Virus record (IMG/VR): IMGVR_UViG_3300044522_000373
Coordinates: 1-37,792 of that record
Origin: a virus
Direction: 5' to 3' (one strand)
Length of the DNA stretch: 37,792 nt
In this document: piece after piece, positions 13,990 to 19,316 of the stretch
Numbering within the stretch: position 1 is the first letter of the stretch
How the letters are laid out: each line of letters opens with the position of its first letter
Made by a program: the position numbers and the translations under genes
Notes under the pieces: model-generated
What the model was told of the DNA's origin: nothing
The model's input: the letters and a program-made list of their open reading frames with translations, nothing else
The model's database searches: none

Positions 13990-14181
13990 TTAATCACAGT
14001 CGGAATCTGTTGTGGTTTCGGCTGCTTTGATCGCCTCGTAGACTTCTTCGCGATGCACTTGCATACCTCGTGGAGCATCAATGCCAAGTCTGACTTTGTC
14101 CTTGCTGATTCGAGTGACCACGATTGTGATCTCGTCACCGATGCGAATCCGCTCTTCAACTTTGCGCGAAAGTACCAACAC
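13990..14181 (-). CDS. csrA: CsrA/RsmA-type RNA-binding regulator
   Basis: A GTG at 14181 with an AAAGGAG site starts a 63-aa protein that is clearly CsrA: MLVLSRKVEERIRIGDEITI at the start and APRGMQVHREEVYEAI at 36-51. The key RNA-contact residues Leu4 and Arg44 are present and the length is normal. CsrA is a dimer that binds GGA motifs in hairpin loops or ribosome binding sites and represses or stabilises mRNAs. It lies directly behind a structured RNA region. Its likely phage targets include the holin leader at 6593-6661. It could instead rewire host metabolism during infection. Confidence 0.92.
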   Translation of the reverse strand: MLVLSRKVEERIRIGDEITIVVTRISKDKVRLGIDAPRGMQVHREEVYEAIKAAETTTDSDCD

Positions 14182-14208
14182 TGCTCCACTCCTTTGATAA
14201 ATACAAAA

Positions 14209-14276
14209 ACGCCTGGCCAGTCTTCATTGACTAGCGGGGGCCAGCCGTGTGGATTCGTTCCACATTGGCCAGGCGT
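14209..14276 (-). ncRNA. Long-loop hairpin upstream of csrA (structured RNA or terminator)
   Basis: ACGCCTGGCCA (14266-14276 read on minus) pairs perfectly over 11 bp with TGGCCAGGCGT (14209-14219), followed by TTTTG, as in an intrinsic terminator. The 46-nt loop is itself structured, with a nested TGTGGA-ACGAA-TCCACA hairpin (14248-14264). It begins three to four bases after the tRNA-like element and ends 27 bases before csrA. The nested hairpin includes a GGA, so CsrA feedback on its own leader is possible. Confidence 0.5.
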
Positions 14277-14279
14277 AAA

Positions 14280-14358
14280 CCGCTGCGTTAGGAATCGAAC
14301 CCAACCAATCTCACCTCACGAGATTGCCGACAGCCTGATGCTGCTAACCACGGAGCGG
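14280..14358 (-). ncRNA. tRNA-like element
   Basis: On the minus strand CCGCTCCG (14351-14358) pairs with CGCAGCGG (14280-14287) except for one mismatch, like an acceptor stem. TTGGG-TTCGATT-CCTAA makes a canonical T arm next to its 3' side. ATCTC-GTGAGGT-GAGAT makes a 5-bp, 7-base-loop hairpin that would show GAG as anticodon (Leu). However, the segment between acceptor and this hairpin is about seven bases too long, no normal D arm with GG can be folded, and the variable loop is very short. It may be a decayed tRNA, a tRNA mimic or an att-related remnant. Confidence 0.45.
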
Positions 14359-14359
14359 C

Positions 14360-14394
14360 ACACTCCACGCGGGTGAACCCGGCTCTGGGAGTGT
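14360..14394 (-). other. Nested hairpin before the tRNA-like element
   Basis: ACACTCC pairs with GGAGTGT (outer 7 bp, 14360-14366 and 14388-14394) and encloses CGGG-TTCA-CCCG (14370-14381). It stands between the terminator-like hairpin at 14402 and the tRNA-like element, leaving no coding capacity. Together with its neighbours it makes a continuous structured region of about 220 bases. Confidence 0.45.
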
Positions 14395-14401
14395 TTAAAA
14401 T

Positions 14402-14425
14402 CCGGCGTCCCCTTGGACTGGCCGG
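14402..14425 (-). terminator. Intrinsic terminator after the 51-aa gene
   Basis: On the minus strand CCGGC...GCCGG encloses GTCC-AAGG-GGAC, followed by ATTTTAAA. It begins directly after the stop codon of the 51-aa gene, fitting the end of the DUF3102-GHKL operon. Confidence 0.6.
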
Positions 14426-14581
14426 TTAATATTTTGGATGTCGTTGGCAACGCTCGGCGGCCCAGCGTGCTCCGTCTCGCTTTTGCTTTCGTTCGGCCTT
14501 AGTGCCGTTGCTGGCAATGATCGCTTCCGCTGCGAACAGGCCAGAGAAGACGACTGCTAGGATTTGGATGAGTTCGATCAT
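14426..14581 (-). CDS. 51-aa membrane micro-protein coupled to the GHKL ATPase
   Basis: The ATG at 14581 lies inside the GHKL stop codon (TAATG) and has a GAAGGAG site seven bases upstream. The 51-aa product starts MIELIQILAVVFSGLFAAEA, a single hydrophobic helix continued by IIAS, then turns strongly basic (KAERKQKRDGARWAAERCQR). A membrane anchor with a positive cytoplasmic tail is the visible design. It ends at a terminator and therefore closes the operon. It could tether or regulate the ATPase. No family recognised. Confidence 0.65.
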   Translation of the reverse strand: MIELIQILAVVFSGLFAAEAIIASNGTKAERKQKRDGARWAAERCQRHPKY

Positions 14582-16083
14582 TATGTTCGCTCCTTCGCGA
14601 CAGTGGTGATGTGACAGATACGTTCCATCATCACGCGGTAGATGTGCGAGAAGTCGCCGTCACTGAATCCAAGATCTTTTTGCTTATCAGTCCCTGCGAT
14701 GTCCTTTGCGATGTGGCCTGCTGCCATTGTGGACAGAACCAAATCACCTTTCTTGTCTCGCAGACTTCGCACGAGCTCGCAGTCAGTGTTGAACGTGACG
14801 CGAAACCCTTCGTGCTGATACAGGACGGCCCCGCGATCTTCACCGAGCGCAGCCCAGTGGATGTTGAAAGAGTCGGGGATATGAAAGCGGCCCTTTCGTT
14901 TGCTTCCTTTACGGTCCTTTCCGGAGTCTTTTGGCGAAACGCCTTTCGACTCAGGATCTCGCCCACGAAACCGTCGTAAGTCTTGACTGCCTCCGTCTTC
15001 AATATCCGACTGCCCTGCTGCTTCTGGCTTGATAATTAAGCTTGAAAGCATGTCGCAGATTGCCGCTGTCTGGCTTTCGTCTTCATCCTTCCGGCAGATT
15101 GCGTCTGACTCTTCCAACTCTGGGCGAAACAGTTCTTCGCATTGGTCAAAGAGCTCGTCTAGAATTGGGTGGTCAATGGTCCGCTTTAGGATGTCCATTG
15201 ACTTCTTGCCGATGGTTCGCGGAATGCGAATCGCTGCATAAAAGCGATTGATCCGATAATCCCCGCACGCGGCTGGATTCGCCTCGAAAAACTTGCCGCC
15301 GTAGATCAATCGGCAACCAGCATCTCTGCACGGCTCTGTTGTCACTCCCCATTCCATCGCGAACTCATGACCGTCGATGAAAATCGTCTGCTGCTTCAGT
15401 TCCTGCACTGACGGAATAGGCTCAGCACTCACGACAATTGTTTCGCCGAGAGCTGACAACCTTAGAACGAGCTCGCCAGACCGCAGGCAAGCGGAATACT
15501 GGCGACCGAGTTTGTCGGCAATCGCTTTCAGTTGCACTAATGTTGGCGAGGACTTAATAATCTTTGAAAACGTAACGCTGGTTCCGTTCTCACCCAAGGC
15601 GTAGCTTGATCTGTTCTCTTCGTCGGCCTCGATCCTGAACGGATAAACTCCGCGACCGCCTTCAATATGACGGAAGCCAGTAATGATTTCAGGCGAGCCA
15701 GGCGGCAATGTTGCGACCTGCATTTTTGTTGGAGACCCTGCCGCTGAAAGGCAGCATTCCAAAACAAACAAGCCCATTCCGAATGTACTATTGCCAGTTG
15801 AGCGGCCAGTCATGACGCTTTCACCGGGCGTGAAAAACTGCGACACTTCCGTCGAACCGTTTCCGTTATCGACCGCTCGAAAAACGTCCCCGCTTTTCAG
15901 TCTCTTCCAGTCGAAGGAAACCGAAACGCGGCCTTGTGAATGCTCAAGAGAGTTGTCGATGAGCTCCGCACAAATGCTTTCCCATCCGAGCTTTCGATTG
16001 TTTGCTCTGAGAGTTGTCGGCAGTGCGTTGTCGCCTTCTCGGCAATCAATCATTTCAACACTGGCTTCAGTTGCGACTACCAT
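14581..16083 (-). CDS. GHKL-type ATPase (Hsp90/MutL/MORC-like fold), function unknown
   Basis: The 500-aa protein shows the three ATP-binding boxes of the GHKL superfamily: N-box AELIDNSLEHS (Glu40, Asn44), G1 VDNGNGS (Asp72-Gly76) and G2 TGNSTFGMGLFV (97-106). The region 150-330 probably holds the transducer domain (KSMDILKRTIDHPILDELFD). A Lys/Arg/Gly-rich linker (370-400) leads to a C-terminal domain ending in HIYRVMMERICHITTVAKER. No histidine-kinase, topoisomerase or MutL endonuclease motif is seen. It overlaps the DUF3102 gene upstream by 7 bp and a membrane micro-protein downstream. ATP-driven conformational clamping on DNA or protein is inferred. Confidence 0.75.
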   Translation of the reverse strand: MVVATEASVEMIDCREGDNALPTTLRANNRKLGWESICAELIDNSLEHSQGRVSVSFDWKRLKSGDVFRAVDNGNGSTEVSQFFTPGESVMTGRSTGNSTFGMGLFVLECCLSAAGSPTKMQVATLPPGSPEIITGFRHIEGGRGVYPFRIEADEENRSSYALGENGTSVTFSKIIKSSPTLVQLKAIADKLGRQYSACLRSGELVLRLSALGETIVVSAEPIPSVQELKQQTIFIDGHEFAMEWGVTTEPCRDAGCRLIYGGKFFEANPAACGDYRINRFYAAIRIPRTIGKKSMDILKRTIDHPILDELFDQCEELFRPELEESDAICRKDEDESQTAAICDMLSSLIIKPEAAGQSDIEDGGSQDLRRFRGRDPESKGVSPKDSGKDRKGSKRKGRFHIPDSFNIHWAALGEDRGAVLYQHEGFRVTFNTDCELVRSLRDKKGDLVLSTMAAGHIAKDIAGTDKQKDLGFSDGDFSHIYRVMMERICHITTVAKERT

Positions 16084-16766
16084 GATTCCACCTCCTCTTG
16101 GCTGAGTTGTTCGTAAACCTGACGCATGACAGACCGGCGATGTTTTGCGGGGATCTCGATCAGGAGAACTCGAAATTCGTCCTTCACTCCAGCAAAGAGC
16201 TCTGCGATATCTGGCGGCTCTTCGTCTTCGTCCACATAGGACGGCGTGACTGGCGTGAACTTCTCAGGGGGCCTGTGTGCGGGAGCTTTGCGAGTCTCTT
16301 CGCGATGGACTGCATTGGTTGCCGTTTCGCCTTGCGTCTTCTCGGGCCTTGGCTGTGGAAGACGAGGGTCGTTTAAAATTGACTTGGCTTCAGCTTCGAT
16401 CGGCTCGATGACTTCAACCGATGGCTTGCGTTCGCGCTTCGGTGTTTCGGGGTCTTCCGCAATCATGCGGAGTGCTTCGCGGAGACTGGTTGCGTCTTTC
16501 AAATCCGCCACGCGTGTCGTATTTGAAGCAATGTGCATGTATCGCTGTGCGTGACGTTCGGAGTAATCAAAATTCGATCCGAGCCATGCGGTAAACTTCC
16601 CATGTGGGAGTTTTTCTTTGGCTGCAAGCAACGCTCTTCCGCATCGCTCAGCATGTTCAACCGTTTTGCGGGCGCTCGTCTCGACTTGCTCAGCAGACTC
16701 ATTCGCGATTACCGCAAGTGCTTCCACGTCCAAATCGTCGAACGCCACAAGCGCAGTGCCGCTCAT
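16077..16766 (-). CDS. DUF3102 protein paired with the GHKL ATPase
   Basis: The N-terminal domain (1-110) is a clear paralogue of that at 8663-9610: LAVIANESAEQVETSARKTV, GRALLAAKEKLPHGKFTAWL, then NFDYSERHAQRYMHIA and SLREALRMIAEDP. The paralogue's replisome domain is replaced by a Pro/Glu/Arg-rich linker and a C-terminal acidic/helical part (DIAELFAGVKDEFRVLLIEI, SVMRQVYEQLSQEEVESW). It is the first gene of the GHKL operon and may supply DNA or origin recognition to the ATPase. Its leader has a GCATCCG/CGGATGC hairpin just before the start. Confidence 0.65.
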   Translation of the reverse strand: MSGTALVAFDDLDVEALAVIANESAEQVETSARKTVEHAERCGRALLAAKEKLPHGKFTAWLGSNFDYSERHAQRYMHIASNTTRVADLKDATSLREALRMIAEDPETPKRERKPSVEVIEPIEAEAKSILNDPRLPQPRPEKTQGETATNAVHREETRKAPAHRPPEKFTPVTPSYVDEDEEPPDIAELFAGVKDEFRVLLIEIPAKHRRSVMRQVYEQLSQEEVESW

Positions 16767-16784
16767 GGTCGCTACCGTTTATTC

Positions 16785-16964
16785 GCATCCGTGCGGATGC
16801 AGAATCCATCTGCGCAACACCCCTCTGAAATCATTCAAAGAGCTTCGACCGAGGCTCGGTCTGCGGTTGCAAGTCTAGTCAGGTCATTCACGAAGCAGAC
16901 ATCACTCTGTTTCGCAAACGCATCATCAACACTAAGGGAAACTTATCGGGTGGTATTCCACCCG
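16785..16964. promoter_or_regulatory. Intergenic control region with three perfect palindromes
   Basis: The 198-bp gap between the XRE gene and the DUF3102 gene holds three perfect hairpins: GCATCCG-TG-CGGATGC (16785-16800), GACCGAG-G-CTCGGTC (16847-16861) and CGGGTGG-TATT-CCACCCG (16947-16964). The last starts right after the XRE stop codon. I see no ORF. They may be operators, a processing site or attenuators; none is followed by a T-run on the minus strand. Confidence 0.45.
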
Positions 16965-17189
16965 TCAAGAGACCTTACTAAGAATTTTTGAATGTTCTTC
17001 GACCAGCCTGGCAAGTGGGACGCCAAGTTGTTCGGCGATAACTGCTGCGCGGGCAAGCGTGCATCCCTCTTTTGCGCGTAGAACCTTGCTCAGGTTTGAC
17101 CGATCCATCTCGCATCGGTCAGCCAGTTCTTGGATGCTCCAGCCTTTTTTGGCGAGCAGCGCCATCACATTGTCGGAAAAAATGCTCAT
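16965..17189 (-). CDS. XRE-family repressor candidate (CI-like switch protein)
   Basis: The 74-aa protein is a single lambda-repressor-like HTH: NVMALLAKKGWSIQELADRC, MDRSNLSKVLRAKEGCTLAR and AAVIAEQLGVPLARLVEEH. I choose ATG 17189 because the promoter at 17197-17225 would start transcription at about this base, giving a leaderless mRNA as known for lambda cI from PRM; the alternative ATG at 17198 lies inside the -10 box. It stands opposite the integrase across the tRNA-Leu, as a lysogeny regulator would. It lacks the dimerisation/protease domain of large CI proteins. Confidence 0.65.
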   Translation of the reverse strand: MSIFSDNVMALLAKKGWSIQELADRCEMDRSNLSKVLRAKEGCTLARAAVIAEQLGVPLARLVEEHSKILSKVS

Positions 17190-17196
17190 AGCGTCC

Positions 17197-17225
17197 ATTT
17201 TGGTATTGCCTGTGCTTAGTGTCAA
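17197..17225 (-). promoter_or_regulatory. Promoter of the XRE gene (leaderless type)
   Basis: On the minus strand a perfect TTGACA (17220-17225) and CAAAAT (17197-17202) are spaced by 17 bp. Expected start of transcription is about 17190, adjacent to the ATG at 17189. Confidence 0.55.
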
Positions 17226-17258
17226 CGGGTGTTATGGCACCTGATTGAAAATAAACTA

Positions 17259-17326
17259 AAAGCTGAGCAGGTGATGTTCCGTCTTCCATGGGACTTGCAA
17301 CCTATGGTTTCGGTCTGCTCAGCTTT
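17259..17326 (-). ncRNA. Long-loop hairpin after tRNA-Leu
   Basis: AAAGCTGAGCAG (right arm 17315-17326 read on minus) pairs over 12 perfect bp with CTGCTCAGCTTT (17259-17270), then TTAGTTTATTTT follows, as in a terminator with an outsized 44-nt loop. The loop includes CCAT/ATGG pairing and two GGA triplets (TGGAAG, CGGAAC). It begins three bases after the tRNA discriminator base, the same layout as the hairpin at 14209-14276. Confidence 0.5.
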
Positions 17327-17329
17327 ATT

Positions 17330-17413
17330 TCCGAGTGACTGGACTTGAACCAGCACGGGTGTAACCCCACATGCTCCTGAAGCATGCGCGTCTGCCAATT
17401 TCGCCACACTCGG
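17330..17413 (-). tRNA. tRNA-Leu (anticodon CAG)
   Basis: A complete 84-nt class II tRNA is visible on the minus strand. It has a 7-bp acceptor CCGAGTG/CACTCGG, a D arm with GAAATTGGCAGA, an anticodon arm CATGC-TTCAGGA-GCATG giving CAG, a long variable arm GGG-TTACA-CCC, and a T arm with TTCAAGT. The discriminator is A, as in Leu tRNAs; CCA is not encoded. It lies between the XRE gene and the integrase, so it may be a phage-carried tRNA and also mark an attachment region in a host tRNA-Leu gene. Confidence 0.92.
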
Positions 17414-17440
17414 TTTTACTTCATTTTACCAATGTTTTAC
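17414..17440 (+). promoter_or_regulatory. Three phased TTTTAC repeats next to tRNA-Leu
   Basis: TTTTAC occurs at 17414-17419, 17424-17429 and 17435-17440, spaced 10 and 11 bp, one helical turn. They abut the 5' end of the tRNA gene and precede the integrase by about 170 bp. They could be arm-type integrase sites of attP or part of the tRNA promoter. The rest up to 17606 holds no gene: a GGTGA/TCACC hairpin near 17575 and the integrase GGAGA ribosome binding site. Confidence 0.35.
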
Positions 17441-17606
17441 CGTGCTTCGCGCTACTTCCTGAATGGGGGGCGAAGCAGTCCCCTGGGTCAGGAAAACCGC
17501 TCCATGTAAATGGAGGGAAACCCCTCAACAACGTGAACGTTTCGGACGATACCGAAAGCCTACCTGCTATCCCCGGTGAAAGGATTCACCCACCGGAGAA
17601 TCACCC

Positions 17607-18473
17607 ATGCCGCTCATCGAATATGCCCAAGCCTATTGCACCCGCCGTCGAATCAAGCCGGTGCCCGTTTATTCCGCCCAGCGATTCGTTGCCGTCGTCG
17701 GCGCAATCGAGATTGCTCAGATCACTCAGGAAATGCTTGAGACTTTCGCCGCCCAGGCTGAAGGCTCTGCGTCAACGATCAGGGGCACCATCAAAGACAT
17801 CTTGACACTGTGCAAAGCGTCTGGAGTCACGGGCCTACGTCAATTCGTCAGGAAGCCACAGCCGAAACCAAAGCCGACTCCGATTGATTCAATTGAAAAG
17901 GCTTGGCAGTTCCTTGCCCCGTGGTCATGCCAGTACATGGTCCTGTCGTATTGGACCGGATTGCGACTTGATGACGTGCTGGAACTGCAACTAGCGGGCA
18001 TCGACCTCGACGGGGATGCGATCCGCTGGCAGGCGAGCAAGACCGGGAAAAACCATTGCTGGCCGCTGATGTCATGGATGCGACCGTATTTAACGCCAGT
18101 TCGGTTGCCCTACGCAAAATCAAACGATCATGCACAGGTGATCGTGAGGGGCGAATTGGAACGGGTGGCCCAGCTCGGGAAGGTGTCGCGCATCATGCCA
18201 CAACAACTCCGCCAACGCTCAGTGCAGGAATGGACGGCGGCAAACGCAACCGCCGGCGCAATCGTCCAAGGCATGGGACTCGGTGTCATGCAACATTATT
18301 TGGACCCGCTCATGGTTCTCCAGGGAGCTGCGCCTCGCGTCAGGCTGCCGCAATGCTTCGGAGCCACTGAATCCGCTTTGACTGAGGAAAGCTTGCTCTG
18401 TCATTTCCGCCGCCTGGATCCCGCTGCACAGGGTTTGATCAGCGGCACGGCGGAGAGGTTGGCGGCTGGGTGA
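17607..18473 (+). CDS. int: Tyrosine recombinase (phage integrase), divergent
   Basis: This 288-aa plus-strand protein has a short N-terminal core-binding domain and a catalytic domain beginning near 105. YWTGLRLDDVLELQLAGIDL holds the first catalytic Arg (120), SKTGK the beta-hairpin Lys (145), and PQQLRQRSV the second Arg (202). MQHYLDP ends with the likely nucleophile Tyr231. The HxxR histidine is replaced by Gln199 and the second His/Trp position is also not conserved (GMGLG). A GGAGA site precedes the ATG. It would catalyse integration and excision at attP, probably near the adjacent tRNA-Leu. Such substitutions are tolerated in some recombinases. Confidence 0.75.
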   Translation: MPLIEYAQAYCTRRRIKPVPVYSAQRFVAVVGAIEIAQITQEMLETFAAQAEGSASTIRGTIKDILTLCKASGVTGLRQFVRKPQPKPKPTPIDSIEKAWQFLAPWSCQYMVLSYWTGLRLDDVLELQLAGIDLDGDAIRWQASKTGKNHCWPLMSWMRPYLTPVRLPYAKSNDHAQVIVRGELERVAQLGKVSRIMPQQLRQRSVQEWTAANATAGAIVQGMGLGVMQHYLDPLMVLQGAAPRVRLPQCFGATESALTEESLLCHFRRLDPAAQGLISGTAERLAAG

Positions 18474-18474
18474 T

Positions 18475-18503
18475 TTGACATTCTCCCCGCCTCCGCGCAT
18501 TCT
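18475..18503 (+). promoter_or_regulatory. Weak promoter candidate before the 33-aa gene
   Basis: A perfect TTGACA (18475-18480) lies directly after the integrase stop; 17 bp further on CATTCT (18498-18503) is a poor -10. It would serve the two micro-protein genes. The pattern is weak and read-through from the integrase is equally likely. Confidence 0.25.
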
Positions 18504-18509
18504 TGTGGC

Positions 18510-18611
18510 ATGATCGACCCGACGCAGAAACGATTCTGGTGGCGAGTGCTGGCGGGGGTGATTGGGTTTGGTTTGTTGTGGGTGGTGGACTTTTTGTGGG
18601 GGATGGCGTAA
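18510..18611 (+). CDS. 33-aa membrane micro-protein
   Basis: A short frame starts MIDPTQKRFWWRVLAGVIGF and continues with a hydrophobic GLLWVVDFLWGMA. It has a basic/aromatic N-terminus and one membrane helix. Its TAA overlaps the ATG of the next gene (TAATG), and the gene is only 36 bp after the integrase, which argues that it is real. It may alter the envelope of the lysogen, for example superinfection exclusion, but nothing in the sequence proves it. Confidence 0.5.
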   Translation: MIDPTQKRFWWRVLAGVIGFGLLWVVDFLWGMA

Positions 18612-18802
18612 TGGCTGAGCAACGTAAACAGCGGAAGTGCAAGATGTGCGAAAAGAAGGTTTTGGCCACTCGCCCCGGAACAAGTCATCTGCTGCATTTG
18701 TTTTTGAGTGTGATCACTGCAGGCATCTGGATCCCGGTTTGGGTTCTGATCTCTGCGAAGATTGGCGGATGGCGTTGCCCGAACTGCGGAAGCAGGTGTT
18801 AA
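18611..18802 (+). CDS. Zinc-ribbon membrane protein (63 aa)
   Basis: The start is the ATG within the preceding stop codon. Two CxxC pairs, CKMC near the N-terminus and CPNC near the C-terminus, flank a hydrophobic hairpin-like helix: GTSHLLHLFLSVITAGIWIP and VWVLISAKIGGWRCP. The CxxC-GTSH..H-helix-CPNCGS arrangement is a small family I have seen in bacteria and phages, with cysteines joined across a membrane-embedded helix as in LITAF-like domains. Likely a lysogenic membrane protein co-expressed with the 33-aa one. Confidence 0.65.
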   Translation: MAEQRKQRKCKMCEKKVLATRPGTSHLLHLFLSVITAGIWIPVWVLISAKIGGWRCPNCGSRC

Positions 18803-18803
18803 A

Positions 18804-18849
18804 CGAAGCGACACCGCGAGGTAGCTCCGCGGTGTCTCCCATTGCTTCG
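18804..18849. terminator. Bidirectional terminator between convergent operons
   Basis: A 9-bp perfect stem GACACCGCG/CGCGGTGTC (18810-18818 and 18828-18836) is extended by CGAAGC/GCTTCG on the outside (18804-18809, 18844-18849). It separates plus-strand integrase-side genes from the minus-strand structural operon, whose last gene ends at 18905. A second GCTGACC/GGTCAGC dyad follows (18850-18895) with TTTTT in its loop. Confidence 0.55.
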
Positions 18850-18904
18850 CTGCTGACCTTCGCTTTTTATCCGCTGCTGGTCAGCATTGTGGTTTCAGTG
18901 TTCT

Positions 18905-19312
18905 CTACGCCTTCGCCACACCAGCCGCTTTAATATCGAGCGTGATCACGGTGGTAGTTGTCGCGAAGCCCAAAAACGTGGCGAAGTCTCCGGTGACTAA
19001 GTCAGACTCAAGACACACGCCGCCAGCTGTTGTCGAGGCGTAATAGGCCGTTCCGACAGTGACCGTGGCCCCGATCGTGATTGGCCCGGAGGTCTGGTAA
19101 GTGACGGGCTGACCTGTCGAGGCGGCATTGAGTGCGATTCCAACGACAGCAGCAGATGCGAGCACGTCAGCATCAGCCGGAAAGAGCGTTGTGGTTGCTG
19201 CGGCCAAGTAGACCGGCTGGCCTTGTGTGATTGCTGCGCCTGCTGTTCCGCTTTTTGTGTTGGAGCTTGCGCCCTTGGTTACGCTCGCCGCTGTGATTGT
19301 TAGATCCGCCAT
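18905..19312 (-). CDS. Decoration-like phage structural protein
   Basis: The 135-aa product has a typical small capsid- or tail-surface protein pattern: DLTITAASVTKGASSNTKSG, AAITQGQPVYLAAATTTLFP, then VVGIALNAASTGQPVTYQTS and GPITIGATVTVGTAYYASTT followed by a FLGFATTTTVI end. It lacks charged residues and is all beta. The family occurs in many phages next to structural genes and is likely trimeric. It is the last gene of the late operon, a few bases after the glycosyltransferase, so its surface may be the target of that enzyme. Confidence 0.6.
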   Translation of the reverse strand: MADLTITAASVTKGASSNTKSGTAGAAITQGQPVYLAAATTTLFPADADVLASAAVVGIALNAASTGQPVTYQTSGPITIGATVTVGTAYYASTTAGGVCLESDLVTGDFATFLGFATTTTVITLDIKAAGVAKA

Positions 19313-19316
19313 GTCT

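Noticed and set aside
14280-14358. A selenocysteine-type or canonical tRNA reading of the tRNA-like element (CATCAGG loop showing TCA)
   Set aside because: The loop lacks U33, its stem is weak, and no D arm remains if that hairpin is the anticodon arm; only the acceptor and T arm are convincing.
18219-18814. Minus-strand frames opposite the integrase and zinc-ribbon genes
   Set aside because: The plus-strand products carry recognisable motifs (TGLR, CxxC pairs); the opposite frames are Pro/Arg-rich shadows.
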